From Sipunculus nudus (lineage: Eukaryota; Annelida; Sipuncula; Golfingiida; Sipunculidae), in the NCBI GenBank assembly GCA_026874595.1, contig CM049311.1:14413676-14477675 (forward strand): a stretch of DNA of 64,000 nt, written 5' to 3'. A program made the translations under genes and the position numbers. The notes beneath the pieces were generated by a model. It saw only the letters and a program-made list of their open reading frames with translations, was not told where the DNA came from and did no database searches. Position 1 is the first letter of the stretch. Every line of letters starts with the position of its first letter. This document shows, one piece after another, positions 60,581 through 64,000 of the stretch.

Positions 60581-62139
60581 GGGATTCGTAACAGACTTTA
60601 AATTTATGTTATGAAAGAGAAAGAAATAGTTTAAATTTTTCAGGAGTAAAGGCCTCACGCCCAAAGTTCCAATTACAAACATCAATATTTCATTTTAGAA
60701 TACAAAAAGAATCATAACCATATTTGTGCGTTTAAAGTACAAATAGAAATAAATTTACAATACATACTTGCACATCTCTTGATGAACAGTAAACATGAAT
60801 GCAAAACTAATGTAATAGGCCCTATGTCATAAAGAGGTTCTATAAATATCAGTTTTCTAACATTTCCTGTCTCTTAACAAACCATTTAAAAACAAAAGCT
60901 GCTAAATTTTACATTTTTTATGGATTCTACAAATTATGTATACTTTTGAAAAATTATGTTATGGCTATTCGGGTAATTCTTACCAATAGATTTATCCAGC
61001 ATAAGGTGTGGCATACGTTGCGCCCCTCAACTTCCCTGCCCTCATTAGTCTGTGAACGAGTGTAGACTCCTGTAGCTAATTGTAACTCTAATGTACAGAT
61101 GTATAGATCTAAGCTGGTGTTTTTCAATTGATTTTATATTCTAAACAAAATCACTTTAGGTATTACATTATATGTAATTACATGTACATTTTTTCACAAA
61201 CGGTTAAATTTTCGGTTCTCAGTTTTTCTTATTTCTGATCAAAGATATTTAGATGTGTTCGGACCCTCTACTCAAATACGTATACTGTCGGGGTACATTT
61301 AATATTCATCATGCAGTTAAAAGGGAAAATGTCACAGGATGACAAGTCATATTTTGGGAGTAAGAAAAGAACTCGAACTAGGGTACGGACAAAGTCTCTT
61401 AAAGTAAAAATATACTTTTCTGACATTCTGTTTTGGTATACTGTACGCCGATGTTTGTTGAGACTCTAATAAGAATTATAATAACGATGAGTTTACGATC
61501 AGCTGGAAACGACAAAGTAATCGGAGTTATCAAGCAACAAATGCAAATGACAGGAAGCACAGCGATGTGTCAGCATATAGTTCCCTAACTGCGGAAAACG
61601 TCGCTTTCACTATTCATGACTCCAATATTTTTTACACAATTTCCATCCGTGTTTGAATTAGAATTAAGAAAAAGATTTGAAAACATTACCTGCTAATCCA
61701 ACCGTGCTGGAGCTAAAGGAATGTTACCAGAGAGACACATATAGACAGAATCTAACTCGCGTACACAAATGCATGCATGGAAGTTTTTAGTAAAGTCGTT
61801 ATCGATTAAAATAATTAAACATTGTGTTCGGAATATATATATTTTTAATTTTACCTAGGTGCTGATCCTAAAATTTAAACTTCAATTAAGTATACCTTTC
61901 TTCCAGCACCCTTCAAGTTGAATTTTCTACAACACATATTTTATATACCATCTACTGTTTAAAATGGCCACTTCCAGAAGCACAGTTGCCTTGAGGAGGT
62001 CAGAACTGGGGGTAATACATGAACATATGAAAATACAGATTGACTGTTAGTTTGCATTAATATTGAGATCTGCAGGTCCACACACAAGAACTCGTATCCA
62101 AAATATTGACTCGGGTACTCGGTACGTATTACCCGAACT
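60581..62139. other. No recognised gene
   Basis: AT-rich intergenic sequence, with no coding or repeat signal that I could define. Confidence 0.4.
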
Positions 62140-62446
62140 CGAGTAATCGGGTTCTCTTTTGAGTAGAGTAATCAAGTACTTCTTTTGAGTAGAGTATCGA
62201 GTACTCGCCTGAGTAGAGTAATCGAGTACTCTTTTGAGCAGATTAATCGAGTACTCCTTTAATTAGAGTAATCGAGTACTCCTTCGAGTAGATTAATCGA
62301 GTACTTCTTTGAGTGGAGTAATCGAGTCCTCCTTTGAGTAGAGTAATCGAGTGCTCCTTTGTGTAGTTTAATCGAGTACTCCTTTGATTAGAGTAATCAA
62401 ATACTCCTTTGAGTAGATTAATCGAGTACTCCTATCTAAATTGCAC
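62140..62446. repeat. 25-bp minisatellite, 12 units, palindromic GAGTACTC core
   Basis: ATCGAG (or a 1-base variant) recurs every 25 bases exactly, from 62,146 to 62,421. The unit is about TAATCGAGTACTCCTTTGAG plus TAGAT. GAGTACTC is a palindrome. Substitutions occur but no length change. Confidence 0.95.
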
Positions 62447-62479
62447 CATACTTGATCCATGCATGGTAGCAAATAAGTT

Positions 62480-62480
62480 C

Positions 62481-62527
<47 letters not shown>
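62480..62527. repeat. (CA)n(TA)n microsatellite
   Basis: CACACACACACA followed by TA units. Confidence 0.95.
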
Positions 62528-63114
62528 GGCCTTGGTGGCGATAAAACAATTTTGTCAATATTGTTTAGTCGGATAGAAAAAAAATGGCAAATCAACGGAT
62601 TGCGCGCTCGAATGAGGTAACACTATACTTAAAATTATTTTCATACTCTGCAACTGTTTAAGCTGGACAGGTTATCTGCATGATTACCTTAGGTATAAAA
62701 TGTTGAATTTTGATTCATGTTTATAAATGAAAACATTAATATCAAAATATACACATATTGTTAAATAATTTGTTAATGAGTAATTATTTTGGTGATCTTA
62801 TGAACTGTTCACTTAATTGTATCGAAAAAAAAAGAAATGATCATCAAATAAGAAAAAGGGATTTAGCTTCATCATGGGTAACCTATATTTGCTTTTGAAC
62901 GCCTATTTTCACACACAGACACACATTCACACACGATATAAACAAGACGAAAATTAATAAAGTAAGTTATATCTCAAAGAACAAGGTGTCACCTTAATTA
63001 CTATGCTAGTTTGATTTATTGCCGAGTCCTTGTTATTACGGTTCGTTGAGCGACCAATTAGTGCTCAGCTGTCTCATCCCGCCAATTAAGGACAAGCATA
63101 CGATTTGTGCATAC

Positions 63115-63565
63115 TCGTAGCGGACGACATCCACTCAGCAGACGACATCTGCCCACGGTGTATCATACCAGACAGACAGTAAACAATAGACGACAATGAC
63201 GTTGAAAAATAGCAGAAGAAAGCGAGATTATAAACAGCTGTCGTCAGCGAGATTATAAACAGCAGACGACAGTGAAATTATGAAAGAGCAGACGAAATTT
63301 TAGAACAGCAAACGACAGCATGTTGATAAGATAAGGCAAGAGACAGACTTTAAAACAGCTGACGTCAGCGAAATTATAAAACAGCAGACGACTACATGAT
63401 TATAAAGGATACGACCAGAGACAGACTTTAAAACAGCTGACGTCAGCGAAATTAAAAACAGCAGAGGGCGGCGAGAATATTATAAACAGAAGACAAAAGC
63501 CAGATTTTGAACAGAAGACAAGAGCCAGATTTTAAAACAGCTGACTTCAACAAGTTTTTGAACAG
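63115..63565. repeat. Irregular minisatellite with CAGCAGACGAC and GCTGACGTCAGC
   Basis: CAGCAGACGACA-like phrases, GCGAAATTATAAA and AGACAGACTTTAAAACAGCT repeat with changing spacing. The longest exact unit is 78 bp (63,341 against 63,419). It contains two perfect GCTGACGTCAGC palindromes (cores at 63,360-63,367 and 63,438-63,445). Confidence 0.82.
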
Positions 63566-64000
63566 GAGACGGAATTAAGAATTTGAAACATGAACATACA
63601 ACAGCGATAATACACAACAACCGCCGACTCGGAGATCTGTAAAACAAGCCAGAGAGATAAAAACAGAATAACAAACAACAGTGATGGTGTATATCCACGC
63701 ACGCATGCATGGGAAGCGTGGAAAATTACCCATCCACATCCTACTGTTAAATACATATAAATGGATCGTATTCTATTACATCGGGGCTCTGCTCTGTATA
63801 ATTAGGCAATCATCCCACAGCTATTCAATTTGTATTTTTTCATACATCGCAACACTTTTCATACATGATGGATGGGGCTATAATACACCGAAGGTGCCAT
63901 GTAATGTGACAATTACACTTTTCTTAGGTACCAAGTATGCAACAGCTTGTATAGTATGCATGTATCCTGGCCTGAATTTAGTATAATGAAGCAGCGACAA
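63566..64000. other. No recognised gene
   Basis: Open frames up to 101 codons (plus strand, 63,681-63,986) are unrecognised. Confidence 0.35.

Overview
The window looks like AT-rich nuclear DNA of an invertebrate, most likely a marine mollusc. This is inferred from spliced genes, a secreted SH3b-PGRP architecture known from bivalves and gastropods, tRNA-derived SINEs, an L2/CR1-like LINE, and many short transposons with poly-G/poly-C tracts. No bacterial-style operons, CRISPR arrays or rRNA genes are seen.

Layout: (1) 642-4718, minus strand: the 5' four coding exons of a secreted SH3b-peptidoglycan recognition protein. Its remaining exons lie beyond the left edge. Its large second intron carries a terminal-inverted-repeat element (1826-2463) and microsatellites. 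(2) 4.7-16 kb: no recognised coding gene. It holds GA microsatellites, a block of repeats carrying tandem AGGTCA half-sites (6.77-7.86 kb) interrupted by a tRNA-derived SINE, and a related repeat family at 7.87-8.50 kb. The stretch from about 10.6 to 16 kb may be the 3' UTR and downstream flank of the next gene. (3) 16,011-44,555, minus strand: a complete 15-exon gene encoding an 813-residue orthologue of M-phase phosphoprotein 8 (MPHOSPH8/MPP8), a chromodomain plus ankyrin heterochromatin protein that in vertebrates belongs to the retroelement-silencing HUSH complex. All 15 exons join in phase, and the C-terminal exons match the vertebrate protein family from memory. Its introns are packed with repeats: a perfect 110-bp duplication, DR1-like arrays, repeats with perfect inverted AGGTCA palindromes, a dimeric 277-bp tandem array, two SINE/LINE insertions and a hAT-like element. 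(4) 45,756-52,787: a pogo/Tigger-like transposon bounded by TA dinucleotides, with a decayed transposase on the minus strand, a 2.0-kb nested or sibling element, and many dispersed copies of a GGGGCAAAACGCCC-type motif. (5) 52.8-64 kb: no gene established. It contains short inverted-repeat elements, a CRE/E-box/CCAAT cluster that could be a promoter (54.9-55.5 kb), copies of repeats also present elsewhere in the window, a strict 25-bp minisatellite, and a second minisatellite with palindromic TGACGTCA sites.

The two host genes run in the same direction. One is an innate-immunity recognition protein and the other a chromatin silencer. Nothing in the sequence links them functionally.
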